A stretch of 64,000 nucleotides of DNA, from the NCBI GenBank assembly GCA_038049695.1, contig CP142456.1, positions 44,124,001-44,188,000 on the forward strand. The letters are read 5' to 3'. Numbering within the stretch: the stretch's first letter is position 1; each line of letters opens with the position of its first letter. The position numbers and the translations under genes are program-made. This DNA comes from Cinnamomum chago. Lineage: Eukaryota; Streptophyta; Magnoliopsida; Laurales; Lauraceae. This document shows positions 46,359 to 58,665 of the stretch, one piece after another. The notes below the pieces were generated by a model. That model made no database searches and was not told the DNA's origin. It saw only the letters and a program-made list of their open reading frames with translations.

Positions 46359-46359
46359 C

Positions 46360-46940
46360 TGCAATGTTTGATAAGGAATGGCTCAGAAAAGTATCCACTA
46401 AAAGCTGGGAAAATACAAATGACAATAGCAGCAACAATTTACAATAAATAGTTATAAAAACACAAAATAACCATCCATAACACTAGCTTCGCATATGCAA
46501 TTTATTTATGTCAAGCACATTTTTCCTTTCTTTTTGGTATATAAGGCAACACACTTTGACGAAGGTTTTCATCTTAGTAAAAAGAGAAATGTTGAAAGTA
46601 CTGAAGCAGGTCAGACCACATCACTAATGGACCAGTGAAAATCCATAAGGCCTTAGACCCAGAAGTTCCATGGACCACCTGGGCCAGGTACTACACAAGG
46701 AGCAAGGCCCACAATTCTCGATAGCAGCCACATGGGTATATAGCAGCACCACTTGGCACATTCAGGATAATTTTTCAGGTTTAGAGAGTTTATTTTTATT
46801 TTACTTTTCATAGGATTTTTGTTAGGAAATTATAAGTTAAGGAAGTACAATTGTTTTAAGATTTTTTGTTTTCTTTTAAGAAAAGGGGAGAGAAATATAA
46901 TTAATTCTCCACTGGGAGAGATCAAAAGTGGAAACTAAAG
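46360..46940 (-). promoter_or_regulatory. Possible eEF2 upstream region (promoter or 5' UTR intron)
   Basis: This sequence lies directly upstream of the eEF2 start. It is AT-rich and no clear TATA box, GC box or first exon could be fixed. If the acceptor at 46359 is used, the true promoter lies further right. Confidence 0.3.
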
Positions 46941-46949
46941 CAAATTGTC

Positions 46950-47070
46950 CAAGCCGTAGCTCAGCTGGTTGGGATGTTGTGCGTATGGGAGTGCAAGTGT
47001 TCAAGCCCCCATTCTAGTAAAAAGAAAAAACCTTGTTTCACTTTTTCAAAAAAATAATAATAATAAATAA
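46950..47070 (+). mobile_element. tRNA-derived SINE or fragment
   Basis: The head has an A box (GTAGCTCAGCTGG) and a B-box-like AGTGTTCAAGCCCCC at tRNA spacing, followed by a T/A-rich body and 'aataataataataaat' tail. Most of it, lacking the first bases, is repeated at 47448-47560 within a tandem duplication. No clean target duplication was found. Confidence 0.7.
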
Positions 47071-47757
47071 TGAAAATAATAAAGCGGATCCTACTCAATA
47101 CATACATGTGCATTCTCCCTGTTTCTGCATAAATTCAATTAATAATAAATTTTTAAAGGTTCTTTCTTGCAGTTGCATTCATCTTTGATCTTTGGGCGAC
47201 GAATCCCGGATTGGCATCAAGCTTAACTTGGGTTTCAATCTCCTGGTCAATTCCATTATCATCTCCATCAAATCCCTGTTTCTGCATAAATTCAATTAAT
47301 AACAAAGTTTTAAAGGTTCTTTCTTGCAGTTGCATTCATCTTTGATCTTTGGGCGACGAATCCCGGATTGGCATCAAGCTTAACTTGGGTTTCAATCTCC
47401 TGGTCAATTCCATTATCATCTCCATCAAATACCTAATATAGTTACAGCTGGTTGGGATGTTGTGCGTATGGGAGTGCAAGTGTTCAAGCCCCCATTCTAG
47501 GAAAAAGAAAAAACCTTGTTTCACTTTTTCAAAAAAAAAATAATAATAAATAAAGAAAATAATAAAGCAGATCCTACCTCTATACATACATGTGCATTCT
47601 CCCTGTTTCTGCATAAATTCAATTAATAATAAAGTTTTAAAGGCTCTTTCTTGCAGTTGCATTCATCTTTGATCTTTGGGTGACAAATCCTGGATTGGCA
47701 TCAAGTTTAACTTGGGTTTCAATCTCCTGGTCAATTCCATTACATCTCCATCAAATA
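46964..47757. repeat. Complex tandem duplication: SINE block twice, second block three times
   Basis: Order: SINE block (46964-47118), block T (47119-47273), T (47274-47447), SINE block (47448-47600), T (47601-47777). Block T, about 155 bp, reads on the minus strand as an open stretch with DNGIDQEIETQVKLDANPGF and AQRSKMNATARK. An AG before and a splice-like 'aag' after suggest it might once have been an exon, but no protein family was recognised. The third copy has a different frame because of small changes. Confidence 0.85.
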
Positions 47758-47831
47758 CCTAATATAGTTACAGATTTGAAAAGCCCACTGATGCAGAAGC
47801 ACAGTTATATTGGAGACTGACTCGTGGCCCA

Positions 47832-48110
47832 TGTATGGGACCACCCAAAACTACTCAGAGATATTATTATTTTTAATTTTTTCTTAATCCAAATGTAATT
47901 AGGATTAGGTTTCTAATTTAGATAGGATTATTATTCTTGTTTCCTAGTTTGAATAGGATTGTTTCTTAGGCCCTGAGTTTCTTTTATTATATATATTGCA
48001 ATGCAGAGATCATAATCTCAGATTTTAGAATTAATACAATTTTCCCTTTCATGGGTTTTATCGTTGGAGCATGCCTTCATCGTGTGATTGTTTTTGCGGA
48101 AACCCTAGTT
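47832..48110 (+). mobile_element. Copia-type LTR fragment
   Basis: The fragment starts near TATGGGACCACCC and parallels the LTR fragment at 40891 ('aggattaggtttctaat', 'ttaggccctgagtttc', 'attgcaatgcagagatcat'). Neither a partner LTR nor a duplication is visible. It is a fossil. Confidence 0.45.
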
Positions 48111-48286
48111 GTGCCTAGGCACCTGTGATCCTAACCCTAGGATTATGGTTATCTTCATATTAACATGCGAAAACATGTTCAGCAGATGAAAGATCCAAAC
48201 AAATCGCAAAAAAGATCGACCTATGACAGTCACCAGGTGGGTGACCACATAGACGCATATAGATGGATAGTAAAAAGGAACATATG

Positions 48287-49012
48287 CATAGTTCTCACTT
48301 CCCAGAACCCTATGATTCGTATCAATTCCTAAGGACAGATTCGTATCTATAAAATGAATCTCATTTCCTAGTGAATATTAGGATTCAAGTGTGATTTTTA
48401 TGATTCGATAGATGTTTTATTGAATCCTACGATTCATCTAGGTGGACATAGCAACTGCCGAATGGATAATGTTAACAAGTTTAAAAACTTATTAGTTTTT
48501 CTAGTTTTAGGCTAATGTTAAACAGTTTTTTTTACTTTTTTATTAGTGTTTCTAGTTTTTAAGAGCTTATCTTGTTATTTAAAAAAACAATTAATAACTT
48601 TTGGGATATTGAGGCAGTTTCAAACATAAAGTTTGACTGTGCTATGGATCTTGTCCTACATTTGTTTTCTATTTTTTCTTAATAAATGCTTCTTTAGCTT
48701 CAAAAGTGACTTAGATGATTTGGATTTTATTTTCCCTTAAGTAATGTTGATATCCTAAATATATTTAACTAGTCACACCAATATCATTTATGATACATAA
48801 ATATATGTCAATGTTGTTTTTCATATGTTTGTATCATAGTCTTATTTGTCAATGTACTCATGCCTGTATGGATGGAAAATGGATGGATTCAGAATGAGAA
48901 TAACTAATTTTCCTACTCATCTTTAAATTTGTTATTTTCGTTTTTTTACAGGAAAATAAAATACCCTACGATTCACAAACGATTTGCGATAAGATTTCAA
49001 TTTTCAGAACAA
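48287..49012. mobile_element. hAT-like relic with GATTCGTATC motifs
   Basis: The left end (CATAGTTCT) and right end (reverse complement CATTGTTCTGAAAATTG) are weak inverted repeats. Motifs such as 'cctatgattcgta' and 'cctacgattcac' repeat near both ends around an AT-rich core, as in element 2. The flanking octamers do not match. Confidence 0.5.
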
Positions 49013-49019
49013 TGTTCAG

Positions 49020-50137
49020 ATCAGCAGTCCAAACTACAAATGCAATGAAGTACATGACCATCTGAAAAACAAAGTGGCCTATTTTCAGAGCAAAGAATCT
49101 ATATCATGTTCTCCACTAATGAGGCACATAGACACTACAAAACAGCATAGACTGACCTGTGATCAAGAACCATGAGCAATAAGCACTCCAGAATGCAGGA
49201 ATGAAATTAGAAATTTTGGATGCATTGGATATCCAGTATTCTCTCCTTCACCAGGAAACTAAAGGATAAAGCAATGTACAAAAATGCATTCACAACCTAT
49301 TTAAGAGAAATAAAATGCATCCACGTTTGGCACCTCGCAGATTATTTGCATGCTGCAAATATCCTATCCCAAATCTCAAGGCTCAGGGAAAGAATTCCCA
49401 AATAACAGTTAAAATTTTCTTGGTACTGAAGATTTAAGGGTCCAGACACCCCAAAAGTGGATTCAGTAATTTTAATATCAACAGCTAACGAAACCTATAA
49501 TCAAAAAAAGAACACATCTAATGAAACCTCATTTAAACTGGGAAATCCACTCTCGGGAACAGATTTAAGGCGTCATTTGCCTTTTAAGCATGGGTATTAT
49601 CTAATGAAATATTAATCTACTAACAGGAACAGATGTAAATGGGTTTAAGGCATCATTTTGTCTTTTTATGCATGGTATAGGAAAATGGGTTTTACATACG
49701 TAAATGTTACTTGTGCAAATCTTACCAAATATGAAACAAAACACAAAACCAAGAGATAAGTTTGCCTATAACGATGGCCACCAGGTTGCACCAGATGATT
49801 TCTCGATCTATTAATATTAATATTAAGTAAAAGAGGTTTGAATTTTGATTCTCTCCGCGGAGTGTTGCTAGTGACATGAATGGCTGAGTTGTACAATTAG
49901 GAGACCCAGCATGCTGACCAGGCCAAATGGTTTCATGAAATAGAGGGTGCAAGGGTGAGGATTAATCATATGCCAAAAATCAGATCCATCAACCATTATT
50001 TGTCATATGCCTGAGTAAATTGTCAAAACAAAAACTGTGCATGGCTCATGGACATTTGGTAAGGAGGTTCAATGATCCATACTGATCATATCGTAGGTCC
50101 TACACTGATTGGACTAGTGCAAATAATATCACTGGGC
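49020..50137. other. No recognisable gene
   Basis: Only short chance frames are seen. Two copies of 'ttaaggc.tcattttg.cttttaagcatgg' lie at about 49562 and 49645 and may be ends of a small MITE. Confidence 0.4.
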
Positions 50138-50145
50138 TATCCATA

Positions 50146-51002
50146 ATGGTTTAAAAAACCGGCCGTTATGAAATGGTAACGACCTATGCCATTAAATTAT
50201 TTTCAATATAACGGTCAAAGCAGTCACATTATCAGAAAAAAAAAAAAAAAAAAAAAAAGGGTAAAAAATGTCCATAATGGTTACAACAGCCGATATTTTG
50301 AATAGAACGGTCATAACATCTGATATTTTGAAAATAACGGTCACATAATATCGACCGATGATGGGTTTTTTTATAATTTTTTTCCCTTCTTTTTTTCACT
50401 TCTTTCTTTCCCAAACCATTTGTGGAGCTTTTTGAGAGACTGCTAGAGTTTTCCAAGCCTCCATTTTCACCAAAACTCAAGTGATTTGCAAGATTTAGGT
50501 CAATTCCTAGTTTTTAAGAGCTTATCTTGATGTAGTAGTAAATATTACTTGAAAGTTGAAATTCGCTCTCAACTTACTTTGTGATTGACAATTTGGGTAT
50601 TGCAAACTATTGATAGTTTCTTGACTTCAAGAGTTTAACACTAATGGTATGTTCAAAATTACGGATGGAATGCATACTATAAAATTTGTGATATTTCAAC
50701 TTATTTTAGTATATACATGTAAATCTCTTTAATTCAAAACAGACTATCCAAGTTTCAGATAAGACAACGACATAGGATGTTATGACTTAGGAGGACCAAT
50801 ATTTTTCTTTAAAGTATTTACTAATGAAAAAAAAAACATCATTTTCTAGCATTTTATAATATTCTAGATTTTTTGTATAATTCTTTGGGATTTTTTTGGG
50901 GTAAAAAAAGATACGCACCTCAATAGATTGTGATGACCGTGAACTGTGACGCGTTGTTGCATCATTACGGTTTTCAGGACCGCAACCGCGATTTTGAACC
51001 AT
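50146..51002. mobile_element. hAT-like non-autonomous element 4
   Basis: Termini ATGGTTTAAAAAACCGG and the reverse complement ATGGTTCAAAATCGCGG are inverted repeats. The flanks TATCCATA (50138-50145) and GATCCATA (51003-51010) match at 7 of 8. Subterminal motifs are of the AACGGTC type. The core near 50830-50910 ('cattttctagcattttataatattctagattttt') is shared with element 1 at 15160-15230. It contains an A run at 50236-50258. Confidence 0.8.
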
Positions 51003-51067
51003 GATCCATATGTAAAAAGTTGCTAAAAGGGTCAGCAATACTTGTCATTTTTCTTTTGAGGGACCAT

Positions 51068-51453
51068 GTTGGAAGATTAATCTCAAATTAGTGACTATTG
51101 TCCACGTGTCTCAAGGATGGTTGAGCAGGCTAATAAGAGGTCTAGTTAGGCAATACATGGACCACGTTGGTCACGCGTTAAAGTTGTCTGACATGTGACT
51201 TATTTCATTTATTATTCAGGTCCTAAATCCTAATCCGACCAAGGGCCTGAGAGTTAGGGACATTACAATCCCATTTGCAAAAAAGACGCCTATGTTATAT
51301 CATTGTTGCATCTCTCCCTCCTAGCTAATGAGTCACCTTTGTAAATACAAACTGCTCATGAGCACTGCTCCTTGTGTATTGGTTCAATTTAATTTAATTA
51401 AATCTCATGGTTGATTGATCAATGTAGAACCAATGTATAACTCCACAGTTAAT
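51068..51453 (+). mobile_element. Possible copia-type solo LTR
   Basis: It starts TGTTGGAAGATTAATCTC and ends near ATAACTCCACA, a plausible copia LTR start and end. No matching duplication was found. Confidence 0.4.
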
Positions 51454-51579
51454 AATATTAAAATCACTTGCACGGTGCTCACCTTTAAATGTCAAGAATC
51501 ACCCAGGATATAGCTTAAGGATGAAGCAGTGTATATGGTAATATCAGATCCAACTGGAGTAAAAGAGGCCAGTTAGTTC

Positions 51580-51815
51580 TTAACAAATACAAATTCTACG
51601 GTTTTCAAATATTTTAGATTTTTGGACATTTTTCAAAAAAACTTGGATAAAAAAATGATGCCAATACAGCAAAAATGCTGCTACATATAGGCAATACACA
51701 TTCAATATGTACTGGTTTTTGCCCAACAAATACATGGACAGATACGAATGTATTGGTTTTGCTTGACAGATAAAGGGACCGATACCAGCATCTGAAACTA
51801 TCATTGGTATAAAAA
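51580..51815. mobile_element. hAT-like core fragment
   Basis: The segment with 'ttttcaaatattttagatttttggacatttttc' matches the shared AT-rich core of the hAT-like elements, followed by 'gggaccgataccag'. The ends are not resolved. Confidence 0.4.
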
Positions 51816-53565
51816 AAAAAACATTGTCAATGAAGTTATCCAAAAAAACTATACACTTCAGGCCATTTGGATTTCACATTTATCCCACATCTAAACGCCC
51901 CTAGCTATCTCTAGCAAGCTTATCAAGACAACACCAGAATTACAACTGCAACAAGTTTGGTTCGATTTTATTTTCAATCTTTACGTGCCAAGAACATTTA
52001 TGGAAACAAAGAAGGCTTGTTCACATGTAAATAATCCCATAAGTAGGATTTTTTATCCCTGCATGACCATAAGTAGGATATTTGAAGTATCAATACTTCC
52101 CCCAGAGCAGCGAAATTCGGTTTGGTTCAGGAAACTGGTTGAAACTATTTGGTTCAGCCAATGGTCTGAACTGAAGACCCCATTATAAAAAAAATAAAAA
52201 AGAAACAAACAAACAAACAAAATAAAAATAAGGCTGGATTTTGCCCGCGATCAGCCTAAATTGACATTTCGAGCCCAAGGGGTCTGAGGCCACTTTCATT
52301 TTTATTTTAGTTTTAGTTTTCTGTATATACCCCCCTAGTTCTAGGATTTGTAGATAGGCCACTGTGATTTCAGCTTTTAGCAATGCATCCCTGCGTTTTC
52401 TTTTCAATACCTTTCATGTCACCAAAATCCGTAGCCTTACAACCATCATCATCAGCAGCATCAAATCCTTGTCCCAACTATGTTGGGGTCAGCTCCATGA
52501 CAAAAATTTTCCTCTTCGGGCAGCCCTTGGTGGGCCATCAACTTGCATACCCAAACCTTTTCTTATCGGCCGTTGTCAGCCTGCTTTGGAAGTGCCCAAA
52601 CCATCTCTAATTTCATCCCCTATTGATGTTGCTATCCCTAAACGCTCTCCAAATCGCTCATTTCTAATTTTATTCTTCCTAGTTGTACCACACATTCAGC
52701 TCAACATTTTCTTTCCTGCTACCTCCATTTTGTACATATGTTGCTTTTTTATTCGCCAACATTCTACTCTATAGGTCATAGTTGAACCAATCATTGTCCC
52801 GTAAAATGTTGTTCCCTTCAATCTTGTTGGCATTCGTCAGTCACAAAACGCTCCAAAAGCAAGTCTCCACTTCAACCATCCCGCTTTCAACAAATGTTTG
52901 ACATCTTAATCAATCTCTCCTTCCTTGCTAATTATCGAGCCAAGATAACGAAAAGAATCTCTCTGTGGTATCTCCTGGACTTCAATTCTCACAATAGTTT
53001 CAACTCTTTATAAATGCCCACCAAAGTTGCAATCCAATTATTCTATCTTTGTACGGCTTATTTTAAAAACTTTGGATTCTAAAGCCTCCCGTCATCTCAC
53101 AAGTTTTGCATTCACACCATTTCTTGATTCATCCACCAACACTACATCATCAGCAAACAACATACGCCAAGGTACCTCCTCTTGAATATGAGAAGCCAAC
53201 TCATCCATAATCAATGCAAAGCAATAAGGGCTTGGGGTTGACCCCTGATGCAAACTTATGGTCATTGGGAACTCACTGTCTCTCCACAAGTAGCTCTCAC
53301 ACTCGTGACCCCTCCATCATACATATCTTTAATCATTTCAATATAGCCTCTTGAAACATTCCTTTTAGTTAAAACCCACCAAATTAAATCTCTAGGTACC
53401 CCATCATAAGCTTTTTCTAGATCGATCAAGACCTTATCCATATTTCTCCTCTTTGCTTGATATTTTTCCATTATTTGGCCAAGTGAGAAGATAGCTTTCA
53501 TAGTTGACCTTCCTAGCATAAAACCAAATTGATTTTTTGATATCTTGGTCTTCTATCTAAGTCTT

Positions 53566-53669
<104 letters not shown>

Positions 53670-53876
53670 TTCATGATATGGCTCATAAGTTTAATCCCAT
53701 GGTAGTTGGTACAGTTTTGTATATCCCTTTGTTCTTATATATAGGTACTAAGACACTTCTTCTCCATTCATCCGGCATCTTCAGTCATTAATATCTTATT
53801 GAAGAGCCATTTTAACCAAATCCCCCCAACTTCTCCTCAATCATTTCAAAGCCTCTATTGGAATGCCATTTAGACC

Positions 53877-54703
53877 TTTAGGGGTCATTTGTCTACACCC
53901 ATTTACGTATATAAATGGTGAATATGCATAATATTTACGCATCAGTCATGTTTGTCTACAAGTATTTACGTATCTTGTGTGTAAATTAGATGTGTAAATG
54001 ATGTGAAAATGAGCCCATTTTCACACCAAGATTGGAACACTTGTTCAAGTGGGAAAAGAGAATACCAAGCCACATGTGATTTCAAAGAATACCCATTGGA
54101 GGCGGACAGTTTGGCTTTGGGGGAACTTCCATCAAAGAGGTATTTCTATAATTGATTAATATTAGCATAAAGCCGGTGAGATGCATGGTTTAAGTTTTAT
54201 GCAAATTGAATAATGAATTAAGATAATATTGAACTAAATATTAATAATAATCCTATTTTCTTAACCATCAAACTATAAACTCATATGTCCTTAACCAAAC
54301 ATGTTGGAATGCATTTTTTTTAAGGTGATCATTGATAGAAATGTATATTTTTGAAAAGTATATTTCATGTTGAAAGACATGATCTTTTTTAAGGATCTAA
54401 AATACAAATGAAAACTTTGATATAAATTAGACCTTTTTTGTCTCATTTTCAAATCATTATTAGTAGAATATAATTTAATGATTAATAAGTATCATTTACA
54501 AAATCGTTTAATACATATACACATATCATTGAAACAAACACAGAAAAATGAATCACATGTAAATGATGCGAAAATAGTGTTATTAGACAAACGTTGTAAA
54601 AAGAAACACGTGTAAACGTTACATACTTAAAAATTAAATATTCATTATTTACATGTGTAAATTGTATTTACATATCCCACGCGTAAAAGACAAACGACCC
54701 GCT
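53877..54703. mobile_element. MITE of the GGGTCATTTGTCT family in the RTE LINE
   Basis: The left end GGGTCATTTGTCTACACC and the reverse complement of the right end GGGTCGTTTGTCTTTTACG are inverted repeats. Subterminal TTTACGTAT and TGTGTAAAT motifs recur on both sides. The MITE separates LINE residues KTRKASG from NGIPIEALK. The target duplication is not resolved. The end at 20317 belongs to the same family. Confidence 0.75.
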
Positions 54704-54947
54704 AGCCTTTCTTGTCTTCATTTGTTTCAACGCGTTCCTCACTTCGACCACCCTAATTCTGCAGAAAAAAATATGCTCTGCTAACAAAGTATCGACTCTT
54801 GTTCTTATGTCTCCTACATAGTCTTCATTTAAAAGCTTGCTAAAATATTCCATCCACCTTTCAACCACCATAAGCTTTTAGAATGAAATGACACTTTAGC
54901 CCATCTCTTTATCCCAATATGCATAATTTAAAAAGCTCGGACTTATT

Positions 54948-55314
54948 TGATGCAGCGATCAGGTAGTAGATCAATCTCCCAAAGGATTGATCGAATCCAA
55001 GGATGGATTCCAGCCACTAGGGCACAATCGAAACCATGAAACACTCCATAACTCACGTGAGTAATTCTCAGAGAAATCTATTATTCATTATAAAGCATGA
55101 AAAAATAACAATAGGCTATTTTGTATATATAGAGCATAATGTTTGCTAATAAGGAAAGCTACTAATTCTAATTAACAATAAAATTAGAAAGCTAGCAAAC
55201 TAAGCAATATTACTAATCTAAAAAATTAGAAAACGTGAGGCACATGTGGACCCCATCAGCTGGGCCCATCAAGTCTTGTGGGTCCCTGTCTTGGATAAGG
55301 ATCGGACTGCATCA
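54948..55314 (-). repeat. 3' LTR of the chromovirus
   Basis: This LTR of 367 bases is aligned by eye with 61109-61477. The minus-strand purine tract abuts it at 55315. Confidence 0.93.
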
Positions 55315-55329
55315 ACTCTCCCCGGCTTA

Positions 55330-55480
55330 AAAGAACTCGAGCGGTGAGTTAATCGCTTGATAGTGCTCATAAAGATCTAGATTTAGACACTGGAAGTCGG
55401 TAGCAATAATCCAAGTAGCATCGGAAATGGGCAGATTTTGCCAACGAACAAGGAACTTCTAAAATCCTCCACGACGAGTA
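55330..55480 (-). mobile_element. Chromodomain-like end of the integrase region
   Basis: The minus strand shows KFLVRWQNLPISDATWI and a short acidic tail. This resembles the chromodomain (Y.V+W+..P...ATWE) at the integrase C-terminus of chromoviruses, thought to guide insertion toward marked chromatin. It lies just inside the 3' LTR, as expected. Confidence 0.65.
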
Positions 55481-55773
55481 GAAACAATCAGATCATCAAG
55501 AACATCAATGATTTTATCAGGCGGTGGCGGAGCAGCTGGCAACGCAATGATTTGCTCATCAGAATCGTCCTCATTATCATGCCCACGATAGAGAGTGAGA
55601 TCGGCAACATTGAATGTGGGCTGATACCAAGATCAGATAGCAACTTGAGAGATTATGCATTCGAACCGAGCTTCTTCAATACTTTGAATGGACCGGTATT
55701 CCTCGGATATAACTTCTTGTTTGCTCCTAGGGGTAACCTTTCAGGATGAATACGGACCATAACCATGTCTCCT

Positions 55774-56612
55774 TCAGAAAACTCTAGAAAACGACGACAT
55801 TGTCAACATGAGCCTTGTAACTGTCATTGCTAGCTGCAATATGTCGTCGAACTTCATCATGTATTTGTTGCATGTGTTTGATGATGTTATCAACTTCAGC
55901 ACAAGGGCATGCTTCAATAGGCAATGGGGCAAGATCAATAGGTAAGCGCGATCGAACACCTGTGACTGCTTCAAATGGTGAGATGCCTGTGGAGCGATTA
56001 ATTGAATTGTTGTAAGCAAATTCAGCCATAGGTAGAATATAATCCCAGGTTGTGTGATATGATCACATACAAGGCATCGTAACAATTGTCCAATGCTTCT
56101 ATTAACAACTTTAGTTTGGCCATCAGTTTACGGATGGTAAGTAGTAGAGAAGTGAAGCTTTGTCTTGGCTATCATTCACAATGTCTTCCAAAAGTAATTC
56201 ATAAATTTAGTGTCGCGATATGAAACAATTGTCTTGGGGAGACCATGAAGATGGATAACTTCTTTGAAGAATAGTTGAGCTACCTGTAAGCATCCGATGT
56301 GGTGTTGCATGGAATGAAATGTGCCATTTTAGAAAAACAATCAACAACAACAAAGATGGAATCAACTTTCCGTGCAATCTTTGGAAGGCCTAACACAAAA
56401 TCCATGCAGATATTTTCCCATGGGACACGAGGAATAGGTAAAGGCTGATATAAACCTGTATTCTTCTTATTACCTTTAGCCAATTGACAGGTGCGACATC
56501 TTTCACATATGCAGATAACAATAACTCTCATGCGCGGCCAATAGAAACGATCATCCACAAGAGCGAGTGTCTTGTCACATCTCAAATGACCACTACAACC
56601 TCCTGAATGCAA
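55774..56612 (-). mobile_element. Integrase region of the chromovirus
   Basis: The minus strand has the zinc-binding part (HSGGCSGHLRCDKTL, CERCRTCQLAKG) and the core start ([28 protein letters not shown]), then a later block with WDYILPMAEFAYNNSIN-type and 'GISPFEAVTGVRSRLP' residues. These are standard Ty3/gypsy integrase features. Broken. Confidence 0.85.
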
Positions 56613-56771
56613 TTTACGAACAACATGTTCTCGAATGGAAGCAGCAGAGAGGAAAAGTTTGTTACCTCAGAATAAGAAATCATCATGTATGTTGTAATGA
56701 GGGTGCTTGTCCATGTCGCCGTTAAGAAAATCCGCGTAGATTGTGCCGAAATCCTTGTCATTTATGTACTC

Positions 56772-57127
56772 CTATTTTATTTGCTCAAAACCAGTGACAG
56801 TGACTGTCATAGTAGTGAGGAGATGTTTCCGGCGACTTAAAGCATCAGCTACCAAATTTTCTTTGCCAGCTTTATGGCGGAGACTGAATGTGAATTGTTG
56901 AAGGTAAGAACTCCAATTAATGCGACAATCACTGACATGCTGTTGTGACTGTATATGCTTCAAAGCCTCGTGATCGGAATATAAGACAAAGTCGTTGCCA
57001 ATCAAGTAATGACACCAATGTCGCAATGCTTGCACAACGGCGTAGAATTCTAAATCATAAATAGAATATCCGCGTTTGGCATCAGAGAGCTTTTCGCTAA
57101 AAAATGCAATCGGGTGACCCTCTTGGC
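56772..57127 (-). mobile_element. RNase H region of the chromovirus
   Basis: The minus strand reads HPIAFFSEKLSDAKRGYSIY, FYAVVQALRHWCHYLIGNDF, YSDHEALKHI and ADALSRR, the RT-linked RNase H of Ty3/gypsy elements. The hAT-like element at 57128-57782 interrupts it at its upstream side. Confidence 0.9.
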
Positions 57128-57782
57128 CATGGATGAAAATAGCGGCAGCTACGTCCGCTACGGGGTGAGAAAATTTCATACTTTCCAAAAAAAAATTAAA
57201 TGCATAATAAGACTTATTTCTTTTCTTCTTCTCTCCAAATAACATTTCTACACAACTCTTCTACCCTTTTATGTTTAGAAGAACACCAAAAAGCATATGA
57301 TCTCGCCGAATTACAGTCGATATAGAGAGTTCTTCTAAATGATTCTTCTCTAAGTACAACCTATTAGACACCCCCTTCGGTAGATGTATTTTTTCTAGGT
57401 ACTCTCAAGTCTTAACTTCATGACATAGTTTTTTCTTTTATAAGTCTTTCATTAGTTTCTAAGTTAGTATAACTAAGCAACATGAACACATGTGAAAAAA
57501 ATGATCATTACTATTATTTTCTATTTATATAGCGATACAAGACCTCATACAGTGAGGGGACCGCTACGCCCCCTTACCTTAATCACTTTTGCAAAAAAAA
57601 AAAAAAAAAAAATCATTTTCTTTCATTTTACAATTTTCTGGAATTTTTTCAGATTTTTTTGGCGATTTTTTCAAATCGCACCTTTACGCCGCTACGTATC
57701 CCCGCTACGCTACGTATCGCCCGCTTCGTAGCGTTTTGGCAGCGGGCCGCTTCGCCCGCCGCTACCGCTATTTTCATCCTTG
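57128..57782. mobile_element. hAT-like non-autonomous element 5 (perfect 8-bp TSD) in the chromovirus
   Basis: Termini CATGGATGAAAATAGCGG and the reverse complement CAAGGATGAAAATAGCGG are inverted repeats. The target duplication CTCTTGGC is at 57120-57127 and 57783-57790. Subterminal motifs are GCTACG/CGTAGC types. Its right half matches element 3 and its left half matches the relic at 20384-21100. It inserted after the chromovirus and so is the younger of the two. Confidence 0.92.
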
Positions 57783-57940
57783 CTCTTGGCTAAGGACTCC
57801 TCCAGTGCCAATCAGAGAAGCATCACAAGCAACTTCAAAGACTTCGTTAAAATCCGGAAGTCGTAGGCAGGGGCTTCTGTGATCTTACGCTTGATTTCTC
57901 CAAATGCTCTAGTTGCTGCACTTGTCCATTTAAAGTCACC

Positions 57941-58612
57941 CTATTTCATACAATTAGTGATTGGAGCCATAATACTGTTGAAATCTCGAATGAACCTTTT
58001 ATAGAAAGTGGCAAGTCCGTGAAAACTACAAACTTCAATGAGAGTTTGCAGAATAGGCCAATCGAGGATAGCTTGAATCTTGGATGGGTCCATTGCAATA
58101 CCATTAGAAGAGACAACAAAGCCAAAGAAAATCACAAAATTGCTCATAAAAGTACACTTCTTCAGATTCGCATATAAGCGTTCCCGGCGAAGAAGCTCAA
58201 ATATGCTCTTCAAGCGATTAAGATGCTCCTGTTTGGACTTGTTGTAGATCAAGATATCATCGAAGTAGACAACAACAAACCTTCCAATGATTGGTTTCAG
58301 CAATTGATTCATAACACCCATGAATGTGATAGGAGCATTAGAAAGACCAAAAGGCATGACCAGCCATTCATAAAGACCATTTTTAAAGGTCGTCTTCCAT
58401 TCATCACCTGGTCTAATTCTAATTTGATGACAACCACTGCGAAGATCAATCTTAGAAAAAACAGAAGTACTAGTCATAAGATCAACCATATCATCAAGTC
58501 TAGGGATAGGGAAGCGATACTTTAAAGTGATTTTATTGATGGCATGACTATCCACGCACATAGGCCAGCTTCCATCCTTCTTTGGTGTAAGAAGAGCAGG
58601 TAGGTACGTCAC
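57941..58612 (-). mobile_element. Reverse transcriptase region of the chromovirus
   Basis: The minus strand has [57 protein letters not shown] and [14 protein letters not shown]. The YFDD box and the surrounding order are those of Ty3/gypsy reverse transcriptase. The family call rests mostly on this block. Confidence 0.93.
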
Positions 58613-58665
58613 ATGGACTGAGGCTTTCCCGAATATTGCAATAAATCATCAACTTGTTTCTTGAG

